50,495 nucleotides of DNA from Chitinophagales bacterium (GCA_020848475.1 JADKZZ010000039.1:1-50495); one strand, 5' to 3'. Positions 8,275 through 18,508 are shown, counted from the stretch's first letter. Notes: generated by a model not told the origin, from the letters alone. Numbers and translations are program-made.

Positions 8275-8302
8275 AAAAAACACGGCGATTGCCGTGTTTT
8301 TT
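8275..8302. terminator. intrinsic terminator after the 8324-8878 gene
   Basis: AAAAAACACGGC-GATT-GCCGTGTTTTTT forms a perfect 12-bp stem with a 4-nt loop and a T-tract on either strand. It lies 22 bp past the stop of the leftward secreted-protein gene and 60 bp before the ABC exporter start, so it separates their transcription. Confidence 0.9.
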
Positions 8303-8323
8303 GTTTTAGTATCTCAGATATAC

Positions 8324-8878
8324 TTATTTGTCATTGTATGTATAGGCAATACCTTTTTTCAAAGATTGATTAGCTGATGCGATGCTGGCGATACCGCCGC
8401 CCCAGCCGCCCCAGCCGCCGCCGCTACTTTTGGATTCGCTGGTCATAAATACAAAAGGACATTTCATTTCCGCAGCAGCCTCTAACAATTTTTTATTAGC
8501 TTTTTTGTCAGATTTTGAACCGCTAAATCCACCTGTGCTTTTACCTTTGATTTCATCTACTTTTTTCAAGCCGACAATTTCAGACACATCTAGTAAGATT
8601 TCTACTTTTTCCCAGTCTTCTTTTCCGTTGATAACGATTTTCTCAGAAATAGGCTCTTCACGACCACTTGAATAAATTATTTTTTCGATGGCTTTTTTTG
8701 ACATGGTCTGTTCAGCATCTTCACCTTCATACTTGAAGATAACTTTGAAGTCATCTACTCTGACGACTTTTCCATCAATTGTTTTTCCGCTGTGTAAAAA
8801 AATTTGATCGCCAGCAAATACAGCTATAGCAGCAAATGCAAGCATTACAGTAGTTAGTAACTTTTTCATAGAATACAT
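8324..8878 (-). CDS. secreted/periplasmic protein of unknown function
   Basis: The 184-residue protein begins with a signal peptide (MKKLLTTVMLAFAAIAVFAG, after a short MYS; the second ATG at 8869 is an equally good start). A small beta-rich segment follows, 'DQIFLHSGKTIDGKVVRVDDFKVIFKYEGEDAEQTMSKKAIEKIIYSSG', a pattern common in Bacteroidota proteins that begin 'sGk.i.gkv..v....v.yk'. A Lys-rich linker, the segment 'KKLLEAAAEMKCPFVFMTSES' and a Gly/Trp cluster (GGGWGGWGGG) complete it. The segment 'LLEAAAEMKCPFVFM' suggests a conserved second domain. No enzyme motif is visible. A strong terminator follows the gene, so it is probably monocistronic. Confidence 0.7.
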   Translation of the reverse strand: MYSMKKLLTTVMLAFAAIAVFAGDQIFLHSGKTIDGKVVRVDDFKVIFKYEGEDAEQTMSKKAIEKIIYSSGREEPISEKIVINGKEDWEKVEILLDVSEIVGLKKVDEIKGKSTGGFSGSKSDKKANKKLLEAAAEMKCPFVFMTSESKSSGGGWGGWGGGIASIASANQSLKKGIAYTYNDK

Positions 8879-9131
8879 TGTTTTAGTTAATTAAATTTAG
8901 TGTTTTTTCTTTAAAATACAACTTTTGTGCCAAATTGATTTCCGTAACTAATTATTTTACAAAGCTATTTATCTAATGATTATTTTATATCCGTGCTAAC
9001 ACGTAAAATGTATTTTTTTAAATAGTATAAAATTTTTTGGATATTTTATTCTCCGAATTGTTTAAATTGTGGAACTTAATAAAACAAACTGACGTTTTGA
9101 TTTTATATTATTCACTTAAAAATCATAAATT

Positions 9132-10058
9132 ATGTTGTATGCATTAATTGGCTTAATCGTATTAGGCATTTTCTTATCTTTTGTAACTGTGCAACAAGGC
9201 ACAATTGCGGTCATTACGATGTTTGGTAAGTACCAACGTATTTTAGGTCCAGGCTTAAATATGAAAATTCCATTTTTCGAACAAGTGTACAAACGTGTTT
9301 CTATTCAGAACCGCTCAGTAGAATTGGAGTTTCAGGCAATTACTATTGACCAAGCTAACGTATATTTTAAAGCAATGTTGCTATATGCAGTAGTCAATAC
9401 TGATGAGGTGACTATTAAAAATGTAGCGTTTAAATTTATTGATGAAAGAAACTTGATGCAAGCGTTGGTGCGCACCATCGAAGGCTCTATTCGTGGATTT
9501 GTTGCTACTAAAAAACAAGCAGAAGTGCTTTCTCTGCGTAAGGAAATCGTGGAAGATGTTAAAGAACAAATTGACCAAACCTTAGAAACTTGGGGTTACC
9601 ACTTGCTAGATTTGCAATTAAACGACATTACTTTTGACGAAGCAATTATTAAATCCATGGCGCAAGTAGTGGCATCTAGCAATTTAAAAGCAGCTGCGGA
9701 AAATGAAGGTCAAGCTTTATTAATTACAAAAACTAAAGCAGCGGAGGCTGATGGTAATGCGATAAAAATTGCTGCTGAAGCTGAACGTACTGCAGCGCAA
9801 TTGCGCGGACAAGGTGTGGCTTTATTTAGAGAAGAAGTAGCGAAAGGTATGAGCCAAGCAGCGAAAGAAATGGAACAAGCCAATTTAGATACATCGGTGA
9901 TTTTATTCTCTATGTGGACAGAAGCCATTAAAAACTTTGCTGAATATGGAAAAGGCAATGTTATTTTCTTAGATGGTTCGTCTGATAATATGCAGAAAAC
10001 GATGAAAGAAATGATGGCGATGAATAACCTAATGGATCCGAAAATAAAAAGAGGATAA
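9132..10058 (+). CDS. SPFH/band-7 domain protein (stomatin/slipin-like)
   Basis: The 308-residue protein has a short N-terminal membrane anchor (LYALIGLIVLGIFLSFVTV) followed by an SPFH domain: 'QGTIAVITMFGKYQRILGPGLNMKIPFFEQVYKRVSIQNRSVELEFQAITIDQANVYFKAMLLYAVVN'. The C-terminal helical coiled-coil region contains 'KTKAAEADGNAIKIAAEAERTAAQLRGQG', typical of slipins and HflK/HflC relatives. Such proteins form membrane-bound ring or cage assemblies that scaffold membrane microdomains or proteases; no NfeD or FtsH partner gene is adjacent here. The 250-bp leader region shared with the divergent 8878 gene contains no obvious -33/-7 pair. A terminator follows the stop at once. Confidence 0.93.
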   Translation: MLYALIGLIVLGIFLSFVTVQQGTIAVITMFGKYQRILGPGLNMKIPFFEQVYKRVSIQNRSVELEFQAITIDQANVYFKAMLLYAVVNTDEVTIKNVAFKFIDERNLMQALVRTIEGSIRGFVATKKQAEVLSLRKEIVEDVKEQIDQTLETWGYHLLDLQLNDITFDEAIIKSMAQVVASSNLKAAAENEGQALLITKTKAAEADGNAIKIAAEAERTAAQLRGQGVALFREEVAKGMSQAAKEMEQANLDTSVILFSMWTEAIKNFAEYGKGNVIFLDGSSDNMQKTMKEMMAMNNLMDPKIKRG

Positions 10059-10076
10059 GCATTTTCATTATCAAAT

Positions 10077-10102
10077 AAAAAGACACCGTGAGGTGTCTTT
10101 TT
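10077..10102. terminator. bidirectional intrinsic terminator
   Basis: AAAAAGACACC-GTGA-GGTGTCTTTTT makes a perfect 11-bp stem, GNRA-like tetraloop and T-tracts both ways. It sits between the convergent stops of the SPFH gene (10058) and carB (10113) and can serve both. Confidence 0.92.
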
Positions 10103-10112
10103 ATTTTGTTTG

Positions 10113-12929
10113 CTACCTGCTCAAGAACATGCTCTTATCCTTGTACAATTGTCTGAAGTAAGGATCAAATAAATCTTTGATAAAGTAAATAGCTTCACCA
10201 GTAGATTTCATTTCAGGACCTAATTCTTTGCTAACATTTGGAAATTTATCGAAAGAAAAAACAGGCTCTTTTATAGCATAGCCGCTTAGTTTTTCTGTGA
10301 ATGAAAAATCTTTAAGCTTATGTGTGCCTAACATGACTTTAGTAGCCACATTTAAATATGGAATTTGATAAGCCTTACAGATAAATGGTGTTGTTCTCGA
10401 TGCGCGTGGATTGGCTTCTATCACATACACTTTATCACCTTTTATTGCAAATTGAATATTAATCAAACCACGAATTTCTAATGCCTTACACAATTTTTCA
10501 GTGTAGTGTTTCATGGTTTCAATAATGATAGGTCCTAAACTATAGGGTGGCAACACGCTGTTACTGTCGCCACTGTGTATGCCAGCAGGCTCAATGTGCT
10601 CCATTACGCCCATAATTTGTACTTGTTCGCCATCATAGATGGCATCAATTTCTGCTTCTTTCGCTCTGTCTAGAAAGTGGTCAATAAGGATGACGTTGTC
10701 AGGAATATCTCTTAATAAATTAATGACAGATGTTTCGCATTCTTGGTCGTTTATCACAATGCGCATACGCTGACCTCCTAATACATAACTTGGTCGTACT
10801 AATACAGGATAGCCAACTTTATTGGCAACGGCTAATGCTTCATCAGCATCTGTTGCGGTGCCATAATCAGGATATGGAATATTCAGCGCTTTCAGCATGT
10901 CAGAGAAGCGACCTCTATCTTCTGCCAAGTCCATGCTATCAAATGAAGAGCCAATGATTTTTATGCCTCTTTCATGTAATTTTTTAGAAAGTTTTAATGC
11001 GGTTTGACCACCTAATTGCACAATAACGCCTTCTGGTTGTTCGTGTTCAATGAGCTCCCAAAGATGTTCCCAAAATACTGGCTCGAAGTAAAGCTTGTCC
11101 GCAATATCAAAATCAGTAGAAACTGTTTCTGGATTGCAATTAATCATAATAGCTTCATAGCCTACTTCTTTAATAGCTAGCAAGCCATGTACACAACAGT
11201 AATCAAACTCTATACCTTGTCCAATGCGATTTGGACCAGCACCTAATACAATAATTTTTTTCTTTTCAGAGCGAACACTTTCATTTTCTTCGTCGAAAGC
11301 AGAATAATAGTAAGGTGTTTTTGCTTCAAATTCGGCAGCACAAGTGTCCACCATTTTGTAAACGCGTTTGATGCCTAACGCTTTTCGTTTTTCATATACC
11401 TCATCTTCCGAAATTCTACCTAACAAAAAGGCAAGCTGTGCATCAGAATAACCTTTTTTCTTGGCACTTGTCAATAATTCCTTAGAGATATTATTAATGT
11501 TGTATTTCTGAATTTCTTTTTCCAGTTTTACCAGTTCTTGAATTTGCATCAAAAACCAATTGTCAATGCCTGTTAGTTTTTGAATAGAGTGTAAAGGAAC
11601 ACCTAAAGAAATCGCGTCTTTTATTTTAAAAATTCTATCCCAACTTGGATGCTGTAAACTTTCTAAAATTTCTTCTGGCTTAGACAGACTTTTACCATCA
11701 GCACCTAAACCAATTTTATTGTTTTCTAACGACTGACATGCTTTTTGCAATGCCTCTGCGAAGTTTCTGCCGATGCCCATTACTTCACCTACTGACTTCA
11801 TTTGTAAACCTAAAGTAGAATCGCAACCATAGAATTTGTCAAAATTCCAACGTGGAATTTTGACGATAACATAGTCTAAGGCAGGTTCAAAACAAGCAGA
11901 TGTTGTTTTGGTAATTTGATTATTTAGTTCATCTAAATTATAGCCAATAGCTAGCTTTGCGGCAATTTTTGCAATAGGATAGCCTGTTGCTTTAGAAGCT
12001 AATGCAGAAGAGCGAGACACACGCGGATTGATTTCAATAACGATGATTTCTTCTGTTTCTGGATTTACTGAAAATTGTACATTACAACCACCAGCAAAAC
12101 TACCTAAACCACGCATCATCTTTTGTGCTTGATTTCTCATTTCTTGAAAAACAGGATCTGGTAAGGTCATTGCTGGTGCAACTGTGATAGAGTCGCCAGT
12201 ATGAACGCCCATCGGATCGAGATTTTCAACGGTACAAATAATAACAACACTATCGTTTATATCTCTTAATAATTCTAATTCAAATTCTTTCCAGCCAAGC
12301 ACTGCTTTTTCCACTAACACTTCGTGTATTGGCGATGCTTTTAAACCATTAGCCAACATGTGTTCAAAGTCTTCGGCTCTGTGGCAAAAACCACCACCTG
12401 AACCACCAAGCGTATAAGAAGGACGGATAACAAGCGGAAAGCCTATTTTTTGTGCGGCTTCTTTTCCTTCCAACATAGAGTTGGCAACAAATGAAGGAGC
12501 AACGCCTAAGCCTAAATCGATACAGTATTTTCTAAAGGCTTCCCGATTTTCTGTCGTTTCAATGACATTTAAATCTACGCCAATCACACGCACATTGTAT
12601 TTTTCCCAAAGTCCAATTTCTGAGGCTTCCTTACATAAATTTAAGGCAGTTTGTCCGCCCATAGTAGGCAATACCGCATCGATTTGTCTTTCTTCTAAAA
12701 TTTCACGAATAGAATCAATGGTTAATGGCTTCAAATAGATGTGGTCAGCAGTGACCTCATCAGTCATAATTGTTGCTGGATTGGAATTGATAAGCGACAC
12801 TTCAATACCTTCTTCACGAAGTGAGCGTGATGCTTGCGAGCCGGAATAGTCAAATTCGCAAGCTTGTCCAATAATAATAGGTCCGCTACCTATGATAAGT
12901 ACGGATTTAATAGATGTATCCTTTGGCAT
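10113..12929 (-). CDS. carB: carbamoyl-phosphate synthase large subunit, short form
   Basis: This enzyme makes carbamoyl phosphate from bicarbonate, ATP and ammonia delivered by CarA, for pyrimidine and arginine synthesis. Both ATP-grasp halves are present: 'KSVLIIGSGPIIIGQACEFDYSGSQA' and 'VIRPSYTLGGSGGGFC' in the first, 'KKIIVLGAGPNRIGQGIEFDYCCVHG' and 'VLVRPSYVLGGQRMRIV' in the second. The protein ends at residue 938 ('...FDPYFRQLYKDKSMFLSR'), about 130 residues short of the E. coli enzyme, so the C-terminal MGS-like allosteric domain is absent. The ending is clean, with a terminator just beyond, which fits a natural short form rather than damage. carA is not adjacent. A TAATTTTG -7 box lies about 18 bp before the ATG. 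Confidence 0.96.
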   Translation of the reverse strand: MPKDTSIKSVLIIGSGPIIIGQACEFDYSGSQASRSLREEGIEVSLINSNPATIMTDEVTADHIYLKPLTIDSIREILEERQIDAVLPTMGGQTALNLCKEASEIGLWEKYNVRVIGVDLNVIETTENREAFRKYCIDLGLGVAPSFVANSMLEGKEAAQKIGFPLVIRPSYTLGGSGGGFCHRAEDFEHMLANGLKASPIHEVLVEKAVLGWKEFELELLRDINDSVVIICTVENLDPMGVHTGDSITVAPAMTLPDPVFQEMRNQAQKMMRGLGSFAGGCNVQFSVNPETEEIIVIEINPRVSRSSALASKATGYPIAKIAAKLAIGYNLDELNNQITKTTSACFEPALDYVIVKIPRWNFDKFYGCDSTLGLQMKSVGEVMGIGRNFAEALQKACQSLENNKIGLGADGKSLSKPEEILESLQHPSWDRIFKIKDAISLGVPLHSIQKLTGIDNWFLMQIQELVKLEKEIQKYNINNISKELLTSAKKKGYSDAQLAFLLGRISEDEVYEKRKALGIKRVYKMVDTCAAEFEAKTPYYYSAFDEENESVRSEKKKIIVLGAGPNRIGQGIEFDYCCVHGLLAIKEVGYEAIMINCNPETVSTDFDIADKLYFEPVFWEHLWELIEHEQPEGVIVQLGGQTALKLSKKLHERGIKIIGSSFDSMDLAEDRGRFSDMLKALNIPYPDYGTATDADEALAVANKVGYPVLVRPSYVLGGQRMRIVINDQECETSVINLLRDIPDNVILIDHFLDRAKEAEIDAIYDGEQVQIMGVMEHIEPAGIHSGDSNSVLPPYSLGPIIIETMKHYTEKLCKALEIRGLINIQFAIKGDKVYVIEANPRASRTTPFICKAYQIPYLNVATKVMLGTHKLKDFSFTEKLSGYAIKEPVFSFDKFPNVSKELGPEMKSTGEAIYFIKDLFDPYFRQLYKDKSMFLSR

Positions 12930-12946
12930 TTTGGGAAAAAGTTTGA

Positions 12947-12954
12947 CAAAATTA
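12947..12954 (-). promoter_or_regulatory. putative -7 element of carB (TAATTTTG)
   Basis: The minus strand reads TAATTTTG, an exact TAnnTTTG match, 17 bp before the carB ATG. No TTG lies at the right distance for a -33 element, so this is a weak call. Confidence 0.35.
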
Positions 12955-13052
12955 CAAAAATCAGCTCAAATTTTTAGAATAAATAATGAGGTCTTGCATT
13001 AAATAATTCAGAGTAAAAGGTTAAATACTTCTTGTTAGTGTGTCATTTTCTC

Positions 13053-13060
13053 TATTTTTG
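13053..13060 (+). promoter_or_regulatory. putative -7 element (TATTTTTG) touching the start codon of the PKD gene
   Basis: TATTTTTG matches TAnnTTTG, with TTG at 13032-13034 and an 18-bp spacer. The first ATG (13062) begins one base after it, so a transcript from here would have almost no leader. Confidence 0.35.
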
Positions 13061-13061
13061 C

Positions 13062-16000
13062 ATGATGAAGAAATATATTCTTTTATTGATTTTTAGTGCT
13101 TGTCTGTTTTTACAAAAAAGTATGGCACACACATTTAGTAGGTGGCGAGATGTCATATCGATGTCTTGGTGGCAATCAATATGAAATTACTTTAACAATT
13201 TTTAGAGACGATTATTATGGACAAGCAACGCTAGATCCAACGGCTAGAATTACAATTTTCAGAAATGGAAGTAATTCGGTATTACGTACAGAAGACATTA
13301 ATCTATTAGGTGGAGGCGGTACGATTTTGCCATTGGATGCCAATCCTTGTATTACTAACAGACCACGAGATGTGCGAATAGAAAAAGGCATTTATAAAAA
13401 AGTAATTACATTACCTGCCAATACGCTTGGATATAAAATTGTATATCAGCGCTGTTGTAGAAATGATGCAGCAGCAAACATTAACAATGGACTAGGAAGC
13501 ACGTATATGGTCAACATACCGAATACAAATCTTTGCAATAATTCGCCAACTTTTGACAATCAGCCACCTTTATTTTTATGTGCAAATTCAAAATTGGATT
13601 TTGATATGTCGGCCACCGATGCTGATGGCGACCAATTGGTATATAGCTTGGTTGCGCCACTGCAAGGATTAGATGAATTTAATCCACGAATTTGTGATGC
13701 ATTTGATGGTTGTAATTTGCAGCAATCTGCACCACCACCATATGATAGCATTTATTATTTAGATAGTTATTCTTCACAAGAGCCATTAGGTCCAACATCT
13801 ACAATATATATAAATCCGACTACAGGCATATTGACCACCATACCAAAAACAGTAGGACTATTTGTCGTTGGCATTCAAGTGCAAGAAATTAGAGGAGGCG
13901 TAGTATTAAGTTCTAATATTCGGGATTTCCAATTTAATGTAACTAATTGTTCTGTGAATTCATCAGTGCCTATTGTAATTACTGATAATTCACCAAATTC
14001 CGCGATTCAAGTAAACGACACTACTTTTAGTAATTGCCAGGGAAATATAGTGCGTTTTGATAATGGCGTAAACCAGCGAGCATTATCTTATTTTTGGGAT
14101 TTCGGCGTGCCATCACTTACAAATGATACTTCCAATCTAAAAAATCCGACTTATACTTATGCAGATACAGGCACATATTATGTGACTTTAATAATTAACA
14201 AAGGAAATCCTTGCTCTGATACCAGCAGGATTAAAGTAGTATATTATCCAGGATTAAACACTAATTTCGGATTTACTGGCGCTTGCCAAAATGATTTAAT
14301 TCAACTCAGTGACTCTTCGTCATCTCCTTATAATGATGTAAATCATTGGCAATGGATTTTGTCTGCTGGCGATACTTCGTATGTGAAAAATCCTACTACA
14401 CAATTTAATACAAGTGGCACTTTTCCTATTACGCTCATATCTTCCACTTCTCGTGGTTGTGTAGGAAAGACAACAAAAAATATTAATGTAAACCCAAAGC
14501 CAAAAGCGGCTTTTGCAGCCAATTTTTTATGCTATCGGCACAATGCCAATTTCACAGATGCTTCGACAATAACGTCAGGCACCATTACACGCTATCATTG
14601 GAATTTTGGAGATGGATTTACCGACACATTAAAAAATACCAGCCATACCTATAATGTTTTCGCAGACTCATTTGCTGTGCGACATATTGTGACAAGTTCA
14701 TTTGGTTGTAAGGATACCCTTATCAAAAAAATTAAAATGGACGATACTGTGAAGATCAGCTATACGACATCACCAGCTAGTCTTTGCGAAAAAATACCTA
14801 TAACTTTTACGAATACATCAAGCGGTGGCAATCCAACAGCGTTCCAATGGATTATTAATAATGGAGCTCCGATAAATGGCAATACAGCCACTGTTACTTT
14901 TCCAAATAGTGGCACATATCCAGTAAAATTGATATCTACAAATAGATGTGGTAATGATACATTGACGAAGACGATTACCATAAACGCTGGGCCTTCGATA
15001 AACTTAGGTGCTGATGTTGTAGTGTGTAATAAATCAACGAAATCGATTACAGCACTTGGCGCATTTGACTCTGTGCGCTGGAACACGAATGCAACAACTT
15101 CATCAATTATATTAGATGGTAATAAGTCGCCAATAGCAGTAAGTGTGTATAAAAATGGATGCTTTAATAAAGATACTGTATTGGTACAAAAACAAATCAT
15201 CACGCCAAACTTCTCCAATAATTTTCTATGTATCAACAAGCCAATTCAATTTAGTAATACTACTACAATCAACTTTGGCACTATACAACAATACGATTGG
15301 AAATTTGGTGATGGTCAATTTGCCAATAATATTCAACATCCAGCTCATGCCTATGCAACTTTTGGAAATTATAATGTGCAATTAATTGCGACTTCTACAG
15401 AAGGCTGTAAGGATACTATTGTAAAATCAATGCTTACAGACTCTTTGTTGCTAGTAGATTTTTCTACAGCAGAAACAATTTCTTGCCAACGCAAAGCGGT
15501 CAACTTTATCAACCAAACAAATGGCGGCGTCAATAATCAATATATTTGGAAGATTGAGAATAATCAAATCAATACAAAAAATACAACATATACATTTTTA
15601 GGAACAGGATTGTTTCCTGTGAAATTAATCGCGTCAAATAGATGCAACGTCGATTCTATCACTAAAAATATTCGCATTTTGCCTAGACCCAATGTGTCAT
15701 TAGGAAGAGATACTATTTTGTGTAAAAATCAAACAACAACATTTTCGGTGAATACTTCATCTTACGACTCTATACGATGGGTAAATGGATCGACATCAGC
15801 CACGCAAATAACAGATGGAAGTATCAATCCATTTAAAGTAAAAGTATATGTTGATGGCTGTGTAGCAGAAGATACCGTACAGGTAGTTGCGCCAAAATTT
15901 ACGCTTCAATTTTCTAACGATTTTGTATGTTATCAGAAGCCAATTATTCTTAATAATACATCAACAATATCACAAGGAAGCATTGTCAATTATCTTTGGA

Positions 16001-16875
16001 ATTTTGGTGATGGACAAACATTAAATGGCATAAAAAATCCGACACATACTTATGCGCATTTCGGACCCAAAACAATTGAATTAATTGCTACTGCAAGCTT
16101 AGGAGCTTGTAAGGATACGATTAAAAAACCATTGGTAATGGACGACAGTATTTCATTTTCCATTCGCCCGATACTGCAAGAAATTTGTTATGGATTGTCT
16201 GTGCAATATACTAATCAGTCTTCTGGTGGTGTGAATACAAATTACACTTGGACTTTAAATAATTCACAAGCACAGACTGGAAATACAGCAAGCTACACAC
16301 ACGTGCGTCCAGGTGCGAATGTAATACAGTTAATTGCATCACATCGCTGTGGTGCTGACTCCACAAAATATTCATTTTCGGTGTTGCCATTACCACGCGT
16401 AAATTTAGGTGCAGACAGTATAATTATGTGTCCAGGTGAGCTAAAAATGATAGGTATCAATCAGGCTTCAGATTCTATTTTTTGGAGCACTGGTGAGCGC
16501 AATGTCGATTCTATTGCCATCAATGGTTTGCAATCGCCAATACGTGTGCAAGTGTATAAAAATGGCTGCTTGGCAACAGATTCAATTCTGGTGTCAACGA
16601 ATTGTGATGTATTTATTCCGACGGCATTTTCTCCAAATAATGATGGTTATAATGATGCGTTTAATATGATGAATAAGAGTGTGAAAGAATACACCTTAAA
16701 AGTGTTTAATCGCTGGGGCGAACTTGTGTTTGAAACCAATGATTTAAATAATAGTTGGAATGGCATGTACAAAGGTGCACCATGTCCAGTTGATAGTTAT
16801 ACGTATATCGCTACTGGAAAACGTTTTAATGAGGAAGTATTTTATCTGAAAGGAACCGTATCCTTATTGCGATAA
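13062..16875 (+). CDS. large secreted PKD-repeat protein with T9SS type B sorting domain; apparent frameshift at the signal peptide
   Basis: The long frame (from 13096 in the track, GTG) encodes about 1259 residues: a Bacteroidota N-terminal domain starting 'HLVGGEMSYRCLGGNQYEITLTIFRDDYYG', several PKD domains ('FGDG' motifs), three long super-repeats, and a C-terminal CHU_C / gliding-associated sorting domain ('IPTAFSPNNDGYNDAFN...KVFNRWGELVFET'). That domain directs export through the type IX system and retention at the surface. The track's N-terminus has no signal peptide, but the next frame, from ATG 13062, encodes MMKKYILLLIFSACLFLQKSMAHT, a perfect one. Dropping one base near 13131-13134 joins them. 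The protein is likely an adhesin or surface matrix protein. If the frameshift is real the protein cannot be exported. Confidence 0.85.
13122..13140 (+). other. site of the apparent +1 frameshift in the PKD protein gene
   Basis: The signal-peptide frame reads ATG GCA CAC ACA and then leaves the coding frame, while the mature-protein frame reads CAT TTA GTA GGT GGC GAG. Removing one base within 'CACACATTT' gives MAH(T)LVGGEMSY, the expected junction for this protein family. Confidence 0.7.
14521..16602 (+). repeat. three in-frame super-repeats of 233 residues within the PKD protein
   Basis: Units start at track residues 476 (NFLCY), 709 (NFLCI) and 942 (DFVCY), exactly 233 codons apart, and the third ends at about residue 1169. 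Each holds a PKD domain ('WxFGDG...YAxFG...GCKDTI'), a second degenerate Ig-like domain ('SSGGxN...WxxNN...LIAxNRC') and an 'NLGxDxxxC...SxxWxxG...VYxNGC' module. Units have diverged in DNA, so this is an old duplication. Confidence 0.85.
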
Positions 16876-18471
16876 CTACAGCATTGTACATTCAGCTTCT
16901 TTGGCATGGCTTGGATAGTCTGTGGTGTAATGCAGGCCACGACTTTCTTTGCGTAGCATGGCACTACGTGTAATCAAATATCCGATGGTAATCATATTGC
17001 GCAATTCTAATAATTGCGGTGAAATGGTGGTTGTTTCGTACAGTTCTTCTGTTTCTTTGAATAGAAGATAGAGCCTTTCTTGTGCGCGTTTCAAACGACC
17101 ATTATTGCGAACAATACCAACATAATTACTCATAATATCTTTCAGCTCTTTTATACTTTGCGTAATGATGACCATTTCTTTTGGATGTGATGTACCATCA
17201 GCATTCCATTCTGGAAATTGCTCATTTGCAAAAGTAATTGTTGGCAGCGCTTGACAAATAGATTCAAATATTCTGTGTGAAAACACAATGGCTTCCAACA
17301 GTGAATTGCTGGCTAATCTGTTAGCACCATGCAAGCCTGTATTGCTACACTCACCACATGCATATAAATTTTTTATAGAAGTTCTGCCGTATTCATCTAC
17401 ATTAATGCCACCACATGCATAATGTGCCGCAGGCACTACTGGAATCATGTCTTTAAATACATCAATACCAATGGATTTGCATTTTTCATAAATATTTGGA
17501 AAATGATGTAAAAAATTATCTTTATCCATGTGACGGCAGTCAAGATACATGTAATCATCGCCACTTTTTTTCATTTCGTTGTCAATAGCACGTGCAACAA
17601 TATCACGTGGTGCTAATGAGCCACGCTTGTCGTAGGCAGCCATCAAATCTTGGCCATTTTTTGTGCGTAAAATTGCACCATCACCACGAACGGCTTCTGT
17701 AATTAAAAAGTTTGGACTCACACCTGGTTCATATAATGCGGTAGGATGAAATTGAACAAACTCTAAATTTCCTACTCTTCCTTTTGCACGATACAGCATC
17801 GCAATTCCGTCGCCTGTTGCAATGCTTGGATTTGTCGTTGCTCTGTAAATTTGTCCAAAACCGCCAGTAGCCAATACCACAATTTTACTTTCTATCTTTT
17901 CAATTTGGTTGGTTTCTAAGTTTAATACATAAACACCATAGCACTGAATATTTTCAGTTACACGGGTAATGATTTTTCCGAGATGATGTTGTGTCAATAG
18001 GTCGATGACAAAATGATGTTGCGAAATTTCAATGTTTGGCGTTTTGTGTACTTTATCTAACAAGGCACGCTCGATTTCCCAGCCAGTAATGTCCTTGTGG
18101 TGCAATACTCTAAACTCTGAATGACCACCTTCTTTTCCCAGCTTATATTCTCCTGCTTCACTTTTATCAAAGTTGGTGCCCCAACTGATTAATTCGTCCA
18201 CACGCTGTCTGCCTTCGCGAATTACTATATCAACTACGCCTTCATTGCATAATCCGTCGCCTGCAATCAGTGTATCTTGTATGTGTTTCTCAAAAGTATC
18301 TTTATGGAAATCCGTAACAACAGCAATGCCACCTTGTGCATATTGTGTATTGCTATCATCTTCTTTAGCTTTAGTAAGTACTAAAATTTTTTTATCTGGA
18401 AATTTATTTGCAGTTTTTACTGCTAAGCTTAAGCCGGCTATACCTGAGCCTATAATTACAATATCTGGCAT
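16876..18471 (-). CDS. nadB: L-aspartate oxidase
   Basis: This FAD enzyme oxidises L-aspartate to iminoaspartate, the first step of de novo NAD synthesis. The 531-residue protein has the FAD-binding 'IVIIGSGIAGLSLAVKTA' start, 'NTQYAQGGIAVV', 'GGHSEFRVLHHKDITGWEIERALL', 'VLATGGFGQIYRATTNPSIATGDGIAML', 'EFVQFHPTAL' and 'YACGECSNTGLHGANRLASNSLLEA', all diagnostic of the NadB/SdhA flavoprotein family; the absence of SdhA-type covalent-FAD context and the length fit NadB. nadA and nadC are not nearby. It is divergent from deoC, with a striking palindrome in the shared upstream region. Its stop abuts the convergent PKD gene stop with no gap. Confidence 0.96.
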   Translation of the reverse strand: MPDIVIIGSGIAGLSLAVKTANKFPDKKILVLTKAKEDDSNTQYAQGGIAVVTDFHKDTFEKHIQDTLIAGDGLCNEGVVDIVIREGRQRVDELISWGTNFDKSEAGEYKLGKEGGHSEFRVLHHKDITGWEIERALLDKVHKTPNIEISQHHFVIDLLTQHHLGKIITRVTENIQCYGVYVLNLETNQIEKIESKIVVLATGGFGQIYRATTNPSIATGDGIAMLYRAKGRVGNLEFVQFHPTALYEPGVSPNFLITEAVRGDGAILRTKNGQDLMAAYDKRGSLAPRDIVARAIDNEMKKSGDDYMYLDCRHMDKDNFLHHFPNIYEKCKSIGIDVFKDMIPVVPAAHYACGGINVDEYGRTSIKNLYACGECSNTGLHGANRLASNSLLEAIVFSHRIFESICQALPTITFANEQFPEWNADGTSHPKEMVIITQSIKELKDIMSNYVGIVRNNGRLKRAQERLYLLFKETEELYETTTISPQLLELRNMITIGYLITRSAMLRKESRGLHYTTDYPSHAKEAECTML

Positions 18472-18508
18472 GCTGTAAAATTAAGAGTTACATTTAGATA
18501 TATGACTG

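Noticed and set aside
14760-15239. 159-aa minus-strand ORF
   Set aside because: It is antisense to the PKD repeats and arises from their regular composition.
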